NCBI RefSeq assembly: GCF_000009765.2
Contig: NC_003155.5
Span: 7,254,001-7,318,000, forward strand
Length of the DNA stretch: 64,000 bases
Direction: 5' to 3'
Source: Streptomyces avermitilis MA-4680 = NBRC 14893
GTDB taxonomy: Bacteria > Actinomycetota > Actinomycetes > Streptomycetales > Streptomycetaceae
Position 1 is the stretch's first letter; every line of letters starts with the position of its first letter. The notes under the pieces were generated by a model. That model was not told the origin of the DNA. It saw only the letters and a list, made by a program, of their open reading frames with translations, and did no database searches. The position numbers and the translations under genes were made by a program. Positions 9,206 through 16,081 of this stretch are shown piece after piece.

Positions 9206-10408
9206 TCAGCCGCCCCGCAGCACCATCGCCTGCCCCGCCACCACCAGCAGCAGGTGCTCGCACTCCGCGGCGAACGCGGCGTTCAGGCGCCCGAGTTCAT
9301 CCCGGTACCGGCGCCCGGAAGCCGTGGCCGGGACGATCCCGGAGCCGACCTCGTTGGAGACGGCCACGACCGTTCGGCCGGTCTCGCGGACCGCGGCCGT
9401 GAGCTCCTCCACCCGCCCGCGCAGCGCCCGCTCGCCGCCGCCCGCCCACTCGTCGTCGTCCCAGGCGTTGACGGAGTCCATCGCGTCCGTCAGCCACAAC
9501 GACAGACAGTCGATGAGCAGCGGCGGCCCGTCCTCCTTCAGCAGGGGCACGAGGTCACAGGTCTCCACCGTCCGCCAGGAGCCCGGACGCCGCTCCCGGT
9601 GCACACTCACCCGCTCCGCCCACTCGGTGTCCCCGCCCCGGGAGCCGCCCGTCGCCACGTACAGCACGTCCGGGAAGGACTCGAGCCGCCGCTCCGCCTC
9701 CACCGACTTGCCGGACCGGGCCCCGCCCAGCACCAGCGTGCGCCGGGGCACATCCGGTACGTCCTCGTACACGCCCACCGTCAGCGTCGTCCCGTCCGGC
9801 ACCGCCCGCGCCCCCGCCGCCGCGAGCCGCCGCCGCAACTCGACGCCCGGCGGCACGTCGTGGTCGAGGTGCACGGCGATCACATCCGTCGTCGGCCCGA
9901 GGGCTCCGACCGCGCGCAGCCGGGCGAGGGCGTCCGGCCGACCGACCACATCGGCGGCCACCATGTCGTACGGCTGAACCGTCTCGTCGAGCCCGGCCGG
10001 CGCCCCGCCCGGCGGCAGATACAGCAGCCGCTGCCCGTCGGGCCCCGTCACCGCGTACCCCGTGCCCGGCGCGTCCATCGGCATCGCCCGCACCCGGTGC
10101 CCGGTCAGCAGCGCCAACTCCCGCCCGTCGGGCACCCGCGCGGGCTGCGGCAGTCCCGCCGGCACCTCGACGGCGGGACCGTTGTGCGGATGCGAGAGGA
10201 GCACCTGCCGTACCCCGCCCAGCGAGCGCCCGGCGCGCGCGGCCGCGAATGCCGCGCCGGGCGTCAGGTCGAGCAGCACCGTGCCGTCCACGAGCAGCGC
10301 GGTCGCCGCCCGCGCTGCTTCGCCGAGCGCGGTCGCACAGGCCGCGCAGGGACAGTCGGGGCGGGGGAGTCCCGCGGGAGCACCGGTGCCGAGCAGAGTC
10401 AGTTCCAC
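9206..10408 (-). CDS. cobU: Fusion of metallo-hydrolase-like domain and cobinamide kinase/guanylyltransferase (CobU)
   Basis: The 400-aa product has two parts. Residues about 1-220 resemble a PhnP-like metallo-beta-lactamase fold (LLGTGAPAGLPRPDCPCAAC at the start), but the histidine cluster is degenerate: LSHPHNG replaces the usual HxHxDH. Residues about 225-400 are CobU: P-loop GGARSGKS near residue 228, followed by VATGG, the HRERRPGSW segment and LIDCLSLWLTD. CobU phosphorylates adenosylcobinamide and transfers GMP to it, feeding CobS. GTG at 10408 is chosen because the protein begins VELTLLGTG; upstream codons in frame look non-coding. Whether the N-terminal domain is catalytic is unclear. 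Confidence 0.9.
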   Translation of the reverse strand: MELTLLGTGAPAGLPRPDCPCAACATALGEAARAATALLVDGTVLLDLTPGAAFAAARAGRSLGGVRQVLLSHPHNGPAVEVPAGLPQPARVPDGRELALLTGHRVRAMPMDAPGTGYAVTGPDGQRLLYLPPGGAPAGLDETVQPYDMVAADVVGRPDALARLRAVGALGPTTDVIAVHLDHDVPPGVELRRRLAAAGARAVPDGTTLTVGVYEDVPDVPRRTLVLGGARSGKSVEAERRLESFPDVLYVATGGSRGGDTEWAERVSVHRERRPGSWRTVETCDLVPLLKEDGPPLLIDCLSLWLTDAMDSVNAWDDDEWAGGGERALRGRVEELTAAVRETGRTVVAVSNEVGSGIVPATASGRRYRDELGRLNAAFAAECEHLLLVVAGQAMVLRGG

Positions 10409-10678
10409 GGACCCGATTTTCGCGTGCCGCCGCAGGTCCTGCGCGTCCGAGGCCCCATAAGAGGTCCCGCAGGTCCTCGCAAGCGGGCCCGCAGGTCCCC
10501 ATGAGAGGGCAGGCAGGTTCCCCATGAGAGGGCCTGGAGGGGGCGCGGGGCCGGGCCCGCAGGTTCACGCAGGCCGGGGAGTGTCTGCCCGCCCACCGGG
10601 GGAACACTTAGGCTTCGGGCGGGGGCCGATCAAGATCCGGCTTCGGCTCCGCAGTGTGCTCACACCTTGGAGGCGTAC
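10409..10678. other. Divergent gap with short direct repeats
   Basis: A 270-bp gap between the divergent cobU-type gene and the 70-aa gene. It contains a 19-20-bp direct repeat, GCAGGT(T)CCCCATGAGAGGG, at 10491-10509 and 10513-10532, plus partial copies around CCCGCAGGTCCTCG. No -10/-35 pair stands out and no gene is apparent. Confidence 0.45.
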
Positions 10679-10891
10679 ATGGCGGCATGGACGTGGCGGT
10701 TCGAGAAGGCCGACGGGGCGGAGGTCCAGCCCGCGGTCGCGCCGGAGGAGTTCACCACGCAGGGGGACGCCGAGTCATGGATCGGTGAGTACTGGAAGGA
10801 CCTCAAGGAGGGCGGCGCGGACCAGGTCCGGCTGTTCGAGGACACCACCGAGATCTACGGTCCGATGAGCCTGCACGCCGAGGACGCGTAG
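10679..10891 (+). CDS. Small conserved hypothetical protein (70 aa)
   Basis: A short acidic soluble protein beginning MAAWTWRFEKADG and ending with an acidic AEDA tail. It is rich in Trp and Glu/Asp, with no signal peptide or membrane segment. The ATG at 10679 is preceded by GGAGG at 10669-10673, a strong site with 5-nt spacing; the TTG at 10667 lies inside that site and is not used. Codon usage is typical of real Streptomyces genes. I do not recognise a characterised family. Confidence 0.75.
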   Translation: MAAWTWRFEKADGAEVQPAVAPEEFTTQGDAESWIGEYWKDLKEGGADQVRLFEDTTEIYGPMSLHAEDA

Positions 10892-10990
10892 GCCGTACGG
10901 GGCCGCGAGACCTCACCGCCCCGGCGACGGGGACCGCGAGACCCCATCCTTCGGGCTGCCGGTGGCACACGCCTCGGCAGCCCGCCGGTC

Positions 10991-11791
10991 CTACGGGGCT
11001 CCTCCGCCCCGCACTCCGCACAGATGCAGCAAGGCCGCCACCTGCCGATAGGGATCCGTCCGCCCGGCCCGCTCCTCGGCGGCCAGCAGCGTCTCCACGT
11101 CCGCCGGAAGTTCCGCCCCGTCCGCGGCCGTGTCCGTGAAGACCCGTACCCCGTACCAGGCGTGCAGCGGCGCCCCGATCCCGGCCAGCGTCGATGTCAG
11201 CGCGTCCAGCCGGTCGGCCCGTACGTCGAGCCCCAGCCGGTTCGTGTACGCCGTCGTGTCGAACGAGGTCAGCGCCGACGCCCAGTCGCCCGCCAGTCCC
11301 GGCCGCATCGCCAGCGCATCCGCGTTCCGTACCAGCAGGGACAGCAGCCCGCCGGGCGCGAGCATCCGCGCGAGCCCCGCCAGCAGAGCGTCCGGGTCCT
11401 CGACGTACATCAGCACGCCATGGCACAGCACCACGTCGAAGCTGCCCGGCAGGAAGTGCACGCCCGTGTCCCGGCCGTCGCTCTGCACGAGCCGCATCCG
11501 GCTCCGGATGCCCTCCGGCTCGGCGGCGAGCGTCTCGCGGGCCACGGCGATCATCGTCGCGTCCTGCTCGACCCCGGTCACCTGGTGCCCGGCCCGCGCC
11601 AGCCGCAGCGCCTGCGTGCCCTGGCCCATGCCGACATCGAGGACCCGCAGCCGCTGCCCCACCGGGAACCGCCCGGCTATCTGCTCGTCGAGCTGCCGGG
11701 CCACCAGCTCCTGTCGTACGACATCACGCAGCCCGCCCAGCTTGCTCAGCCAGGCATCCGCCGCGCCCCCGGAGAAAGACGTCGCGCTCAG
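10991..11791 (-). CDS. Class I SAM-dependent methyltransferase, apparent CTG start
   Basis: A 266-aa methyltransferase with the SAM-binding motif VLDVGMGQGTQALRLA near residue 50, an acidic residue ending beta-2 (GVEQD) and LCHGVLMYVEDPDALL at the post-I/II region. It resembles the SmtA/CmoM-like group; the substrate is unknown. No ATG, GTG or TTG lies in frame near the conserved N-terminus. The best start is CTG at 11791, which overlaps the TGA of the upstream DUF3043 gene as CTGA and has GGAGAG 8 nt upstream. That implies translational coupling and a rare start codon. A GTG at 11977 lies deep inside the upstream gene and is unlikely. Confidence 0.82.
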   Translation of the reverse strand: MSATSFSGGAADAWLSKLGGLRDVVRQELVARQLDEQIAGRFPVGQRLRVLDVGMGQGTQALRLARAGHQVTGVEQDATMIAVARETLAAEPEGIRSRMRLVQSDGRDTGVHFLPGSFDVVLCHGVLMYVEDPDALLAGLARMLAPGGLLSLLVRNADALAMRPGLAGDWASALTSFDTTAYTNRLGLDVRADRLDALTSTLAGIGAPLHAWYGVRVFTDTAADGAELPADVETLLAAEERAGRTDPYRQVAALLHLCGVRGGGAP

Positions 11792-12384
11792 GGCCGCTCT
11801 CCGCGCTTGACCTGCGGCTTCGGCAGCCGGAGGCGACGCATCTGGAGAGAGCGCATCAGTGCGTAGGGGATGGCGCCCTTCTTGGGCACATCGGGGAAGC
11901 GCGCGTCCAGCTGCTTCTTCAGACGGAACGCGCTGATGATCGAGTCGATCACGATCAGCACGATCACGACGAGCCACAGCAGCAGCGCGATGTTCTGGAG
12001 CTGCGCCACCTTCAGCACGCTCAGCACGAGGATCAGCACGGCCAGCGGGAGGAAGAACTCCGCGACGCAGAAGCGCGAGTCGATGAAGTCCCGGGCGAAC
12101 TTGCGCACCGGACCCTTGTCGCGGACCGGGAGATAGCGCTCGTCGCCGCTGGCCAGCGCCTGGCGCTGCCTCTCCAGCTGGACGCGGCGCTCGTCGCGCT
12201 GCCGCTTGGCGGCCTCCTTGCGCGTCGTCTGCGTGTTGGCCACGCTGCGACGCTGGGTCTGGGCCTCACTGCGCTTGGGCGTGGGGCGCCCCTTGGGGGC
12301 CTGCGGGTGACGGGGCTGCTTGGAGTCGGTCACCGGCGCCTTGTCGGCGGGGGCCTTCTCTTCCTTGGCACGGCTACGGAACAC
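11788..12384 (-). CDS. DUF3043 family membrane protein
   Basis: A 198-aa protein with a long, highly charged Lys/Arg/Gln-rich N-terminal half (about residues 1-95), a conserved YLPVRDKGPVRKFARD segment, and two adjacent transmembrane helices (about residues 108-128 and 133-152), then a basic C-terminus. This matches the actinobacterial DUF3043 family, whose function is unknown. The GTG at 12384 (VFRSRAKEEK) is preferred as the family start; an ATG 10 codons upstream is possible. Its stop overlaps the next methyltransferase start, so the two probably form one transcript. Confidence 0.85.
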   Translation of the reverse strand: MFRSRAKEEKAPADKAPVTDSKQPRHPQAPKGRPTPKRSEAQTQRRSVANTQTTRKEAAKRQRDERRVQLERQRQALASGDERYLPVRDKGPVRKFARDFIDSRFCVAEFFLPLAVLILVLSVLKVAQLQNIALLLWLVVIVLIVIDSIISAFRLKKQLDARFPDVPKKGAIPYALMRSLQMRRLRLPKPQVKRGERP

Positions 12385-12684
12385 AAAACCCAAGGGTACG
12401 GGGTGTCGGGGCATGGACCCCAGTCGAGGTGGGAACGATCCGGCAACACCAGGCGTCTGTAGGGGACAGGGATCAGGACAGGAGTCGGGACAGGCAGGGG
12501 CAAACCGTGGGTGACACCTACGGGTGGCGCCTACTCCCTGGGCCGGAGCGGGGGCCTACGCAGTCGTCCTTGGGGATGAGCGCATCAGTCCCCGAACAGT
12601 GCGGTAATGGATGCAGGCCCCGTACTGTGGGTTCTGTTGTAGTCGCTGGAGCTGGAGTCCGTCAGAAGGGGGCGCGCGAAGCCC
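12385..12684. other. Divergent gap upstream of pspA
   Basis: A 300-bp gap between the divergent DUF3043 and pspA genes. Besides the candidate sigmaE promoter it holds TACTGT at 12633-12638, a possible vegetative -10 about 50 nt before pspA. No gene was found. Confidence 0.4.
12432..12457 (+). promoter_or_regulatory. Candidate sigmaE-type promoter for pspA
   Basis: GGAAC at 12432-12436 and GTC at 12455-12457 are separated by exactly 18 nt, the spacing and elements described for S. coelicolor sigmaE promoters (GGAAC-N18-GTC). It faces pspA, whose start is about 225 nt downstream, so the leader would be long. This fits the envelope-stress role of pspA but is unproven. Confidence 0.45.
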
Positions 12685-13482
12685 ATGAGCGGTGTCATGA
12701 AGCGTATGGGGATGATCTTCCGCGCGAAGGCGAACAAGGCCCTTGACCGGGCCGAGGACCCGCGCGAAACCCTCGATTACTCGTATCAGAAGCAGCTGGA
12801 GCTGCTCCAGAAGGTGCGCCGGGGCGTCGCCGACGTGGCGACCTCGCGCAAGCGCCTGGAGCTCCAGCTCAACCAGCTCCAGTCCCAGTCCTCGAAGCTG
12901 GAGGACCAGGGGCGCAAGGCGCTCGCGCTGGGCCGCGAGGACCTGGCCCGCGAGGCCCTCTCCCGCCGGGCCGCGCTCCAGCAGCAGGTGACGGACCTGG
13001 AGACCCAGCACCAGACGTTGCAGGGCGAGGAGGAGAAGCTCACCCTTGCGGCGCAGCGGCTCCAGGCCAAGGTGGACGCCTTCCGTACGAAGAAGGAGAC
13101 CATCAAGGCGACGTACACGGCGGCGCAGGCACAGACCCGCATCGGCGAGGCGTTCTCCGGCATCTCCGAGGAGATGGGCGACGTCGGCATGGCGATCCAG
13201 CGTGCCGAGGACAAGACCGCGCAGCTCCAGGCGCGGGCCGGCGCGATCGACGAACTGCTCGCCTCCGGTGCCCTCGACGACCAGTCCGGGCTGGCCAAGG
13301 ACGACATCCAGAGCGAGCTGGACCGGCTCTCCGGTGGTACGGATGTAGAGCTGGAACTCCAGCGCATGAAGGCGGAGCTGGCGGGCGGTTCGTCCTCCTC
13401 GCAGCAGGCGATCGAGGGCGGCACGGGCCAGTCCCCGTCACAGCAGCAGCCGCAGGACACTCCGCGCTTCGACAAGCAGTGA
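12685..13482 (+). CDS. pspA: PspA/IM30 family membrane-stress protein
   Basis: Peripheral inner-membrane ESCRT-III-like protein that supports membrane integrity under stress. The 265-aa product begins with an amphipathic N-terminal helix (MKRMGMIFRAKANKALDRAEDP) followed by long coiled-coil helices spanning about residues 30-230, dominated by Gln/Leu/Glu/Arg heptads, then a disordered Ser/Gln/Gly tail. Either ATG at 12685 or ATG at 12697 could be used; the second is where most family members begin. It is followed 24 bp later by pspAA, forming the usual actinobacterial pair. A sigmaE-like promoter lies upstream. Confidence 0.93.
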   Translation: MSGVMKRMGMIFRAKANKALDRAEDPRETLDYSYQKQLELLQKVRRGVADVATSRKRLELQLNQLQSQSSKLEDQGRKALALGREDLAREALSRRAALQQQVTDLETQHQTLQGEEEKLTLAAQRLQAKVDAFRTKKETIKATYTAAQAQTRIGEAFSGISEEMGDVGMAIQRAEDKTAQLQARAGAIDELLASGALDDQSGLAKDDIQSELDRLSGGTDVELELQRMKAELAGGSSSSQQAIEGGTGQSPSQQQPQDTPRFDKQ

Positions 13483-13506
13483 CGTCCCACGCCTGAGGAG
13501 GGCGAC

Positions 13507-13785
13507 ATGATCGTACGGATCATGGGGGAGGGGCAGGTGAGGCTGGACGACAGCCACCTCACCGAACTGAACAAGCTGGACGACGAGCTGCTCGCGGAGA
13601 TGGAGAGCGGCGACGAGGAAGGCTTCCACCGGACGCTGGGGTCGCTGCTGGGGGCGGTGCGCCGACTGGGCGACCCGCTTCCGGACGCCTCGCTCGAGCC
13701 GTCGGAGCTGATCCTTCCGTCTCCGGACGCGACCTTGGACGAGGTCCGGGAGATGCTGAGCGACGACGGTCTGATTCCGGGCTGA
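13507..13785 (+). CDS. pspAA: PspA-associated protein PspAA
   Basis: A 92-aa acidic protein beginning MIVRIMGEGQVRLDDSHL, matching the small PspAA partner found next to actinobacterial pspA. The first about 60 residues form a compact beta/alpha unit (LTELNKLDDELLAEME), and the rest is a Pro/Ser/Asp-rich tail. A strong GAGGAGGGCGAC ribosome site precedes the ATG. It lies 24 bp after pspA, so the two are co-transcribed. Its stop codon lies inside the first unit of a 32-bp tandem repeat. Biochemical role is not established beyond the association with PspA. Confidence 0.85.
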   Translation: MIVRIMGEGQVRLDDSHLTELNKLDDELLAEMESGDEEGFHRTLGSLLGAVRRLGDPLPDASLEPSELILPSPDATLDEVREMLSDDGLIPG

Positions 13786-13874
13786 CGCGGGTGGTGCCCT
13801 GCTGGAGCCGGGGCTGACGCGGGTGGTGCCCTGCTGGAGCCGGGGCTGATGCGGGCGGTGCCCCGCCTGAGCTG
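13779..13874. repeat. 32-bp tandem repeat, three units
   Basis: Unit GGGCTGACGCGGGTGGTGCC... occurs perfectly at 13779-13810 and 13811-13842, and in degenerate form at 13843-13874. The first copy contains the pspAA stop codon (TGA), and each later copy carries the equivalent TGA. It probably arose by slippage at the gene end; repeat number is likely variable between strains. Confidence 0.8.
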
Positions 13875-14024
13875 GGTTGCGCGACCCACCCACCTACCCA
13901 CCCTCCCCACGCCGGCCGCGGTTCCCGGGCAACCCACCGGTCAGCCGCGATTCCGGCGCCCCACCAGGCAGGCGCGACGTCGGCATCCGTTCCGCCCCCT
14001 GCAAGGGCCCCGTACCTTTGCGGG

Positions 14025-15245
14025 GTGAGCACCCTCGAGCGCACCCGGTGCAGACTGCGCGCCCACCCGTTCGCGCTGGACGCCGTCCTCGCCGCCGGCG
14101 TCCTCGCCTGCATGCTGAGCGCCTCCTTCGTGGACCCCCACGGTGGGAACGGCGCCACCTGGGGCGCCCGCGCCCCGGGCGCCCTCAGCCTCACCCTCAT
14201 GGGACTCGCCGCCGCGGCCCTCGTCTTCCGGCGCCGCGCCCCGATGGCCGTCCTCGCCGCCACGGGCGCCGTCTCCCTCGTGGAGCTGGTCACCGGCGAC
14301 CCCCGCGCGCCCGTCGCCATGTCCGCCGTCGTCGCCCTCTACACCGTGGCCTCCACCAAGGACCGGCCCACGACCTGGCGGGTCGGCGTGCTCACCATGA
14401 CCGTGCTGACGGCGTCCGCGATGCTCGCGGGGCCTCTGCCCTGGTACGCCCAGGAAAACCTCGGCGTCTTCGCCTGGACGGGCATGGCCGCCGCCGCCGG
14501 CGACGCCGTACGCAGCCGGCGGGCCTTCGTGCACGCCATCCGGGAACGCGCCGAGCGAGCCGAACGTACGAGGGAGGAGGAGGCGCGGCGGCGCGTCGCC
14601 GAGGAGCGGCTGCGCATCGCCCGCGATCTGCACGACGTCGTCGCCCACCACATCGCCCTCGTCAACGTGCAGGCCGGGGTCGCGGCCCATGTGATGGACA
14701 AGCGGCCCGACCAGGCGAAGGAGGCGCTCGCGCACGTACGGGAGGCCAGTCGCTCCGCCCTCAACGAACTGAGGGCCACGGTCGGGTTGCTGCGGCAGAG
14801 CGGGGACCCCGAGGCGCCGACCGAGCCGGCCCCCGGCCTGCACCGCCTCGACGAACTCGCCGACACCTTCCGCAACGCCGGCCTCCCCGTCGAGGTCGCC
14901 CGCGCCGACCACGGCACCACCCTGCCCGCCGCCGTCGACCTGGCCGCGTACCGCGTCATCCAGGAGGCCCTCACCAACGTGCAAAAACACGCGGGCGCCG
15001 GGGCGAAGGCCGAGGTCAGCGTCGTACGGGTGGGGCCGAATGTGGAGATCACCGTTCTCGACAACGGGGCGGGCACGGACCAGGGGCCCGAGAACGGCGG
15101 TGGGCACGGGCTGCTCGGCATGCGGGAACGCGTCACCGCGATCGGGGGCACCTGCACCGCCGGCCGCCGATACGGAGGCGGCTTCCGGGTTCATGCGATC
15201 CTGCCGGTCAAGAACCGTACGACCGCCCCGGAGGAGACCGTATGA
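14025..15245 (+). CDS. Two-component sensor histidine kinase (HisKA_3, NarL-type)
   Basis: A 406-aa membrane kinase with about four to five N-terminal transmembrane helices (residues about 15-150), a short coiled linker rich in Arg/Glu, the dimerisation/phosphoacceptor motif ARDLHDVVAHH with His203, and a HATPase domain ending in GGGHGLLGMRER near residue 358. It starts at GTG 14025. Its TGA overlaps the ATG of the response regulator gene as ATGA, so the pair is coupled. The sensed signal is unknown; the short extracytoplasmic loops suggest an intramembrane signal. The neighbouring RND exporter is a possible target, by proximity only. Confidence 0.92.
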   Translation: MSTLERTRCRLRAHPFALDAVLAAGVLACMLSASFVDPHGGNGATWGARAPGALSLTLMGLAAAALVFRRRAPMAVLAATGAVSLVELVTGDPRAPVAMSAVVALYTVASTKDRPTTWRVGVLTMTVLTASAMLAGPLPWYAQENLGVFAWTGMAAAAGDAVRSRRAFVHAIRERAERAERTREEEARRRVAEERLRIARDLHDVVAHHIALVNVQAGVAAHVMDKRPDQAKEALAHVREASRSALNELRATVGLLRQSGDPEAPTEPAPGLHRLDELADTFRNAGLPVEVARADHGTTLPAAVDLAAYRVIQEALTNVQKHAGAGAKAEVSVVRVGPNVEITVLDNGAGTDQGPENGGGHGLLGMRERVTAIGGTCTAGRRYGGGFRVHAILPVKNRTTAPEETV

Positions 15246-15925
15246 CCATCCGCGTCCTGCTCGCCGACGACCAGGCGCTGCTGCGCAGCGCGTTCCGGGT
15301 GCTGGTCGACTCCGAGCCCGACATGGAGGTCGTGGGGGAGGCGTCGGACGGCGCGGAGGCGGCGCGGCTGGCGGGGGAGACACAGGCCGACGTCGTCCTC
15401 ATGGACATCCGGATGCCGGGGACCGACGGGCTGGCCGCGACACGGCTGATCAGCGCGGATCCCGGGCTGACGCATGTCCGCGTCGTCATGCTGACGACCT
15501 TCGAGGTCGACGAGTACGTGGTCCAGTCGCTGCGCGCGGGCGCGTCCGGGTTCCTGGGGAAGGGGGCCGAGCCCGAGGAGCTGCTGAACGCGATCCGGGT
15601 CGCGGCCGGGGGAGAGGCGCTGCTGTCCCCGGCCGCCACCAAGGGACTCATCGCGAAGTTCCTCGCCCAGGGGGACGGCCTCGACGACGAGCGCGATCCG
15701 GCGCGGGCCGAGCGCCTCGACGCGCTGACGGGCCGGGAGCGCGAGGTCCTCGTCCAGGTCGCCGGCGGGCACTCCAACGACGAGATCGCCGAGCGGCTCG
15801 AAGTCAGCCCGCTGACCGTGAAGACGCACGTCAACCGGGCCATGGCCAAGCTCGGCGCGCGGGACCGGGCCCAGCTCGTGGTGATCGCGTACGAGTCCGG
15901 GCTGGTCCGTCCAAGGGTGGACTGA
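15242..15925 (+). CDS. LuxR/NarL-family response regulator
   Basis: A 227-aa regulator: receiver domain (residues about 4-120) with phosphoacceptor Asp55 in VVLMDIRMPG, acidic pair DD near residue 10, Thr in MLTTF, and Lys in FLGKGAEP at the conserved lysine position; then a C-terminal GerE-type helix-turn-helix (LTGREREVLVQVAGGHSNDEIAERL, given here only as its positions about 160-184). The active-site residues are complete, so it should be phosphorylated by the coupled kinase. The ATG at 15242 overlaps the kinase stop. Confidence 0.93.
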   Translation: MTIRVLLADDQALLRSAFRVLVDSEPDMEVVGEASDGAEAARLAGETQADVVLMDIRMPGTDGLAATRLISADPGLTHVRVVMLTTFEVDEYVVQSLRAGASGFLGKGAEPEELLNAIRVAAGGEALLSPAATKGLIAKFLAQGDGLDDERDPARAERLDALTGREREVLVQVAGGHSNDEIAERLEVSPLTVKTHVNRAMAKLGARDRAQLVVIAYESGLVRPRVD

Positions 15926-15939
15926 CCTCCACCGGGCCG

Positions 15940-15955
15940 TACTGCGCCCGCAGTA
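15940..15955. promoter_or_regulatory. Short inverted repeat before the RND gene
   Basis: TACTGC-GCCC-GCAGTA is a perfect 6-bp inverted repeat 15 bp after the response-regulator stop and about 125 bp before the RND gene. It could be a weak intercistronic hairpin or an operator for the exporter. Only the symmetry supports it. Confidence 0.3.
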
Positions 15956-16081
15956 TGCGCCGGATAAGGAAATGGACCCACGGGCTACGGATCGGGCACC
16001 GGGGATGGCTCATTGTGTAAGGGCGGATGCTCGTATGTGCCCGCTCCTGCCGCGCCCGCCACGGAAGAGAGACCCTGATCC

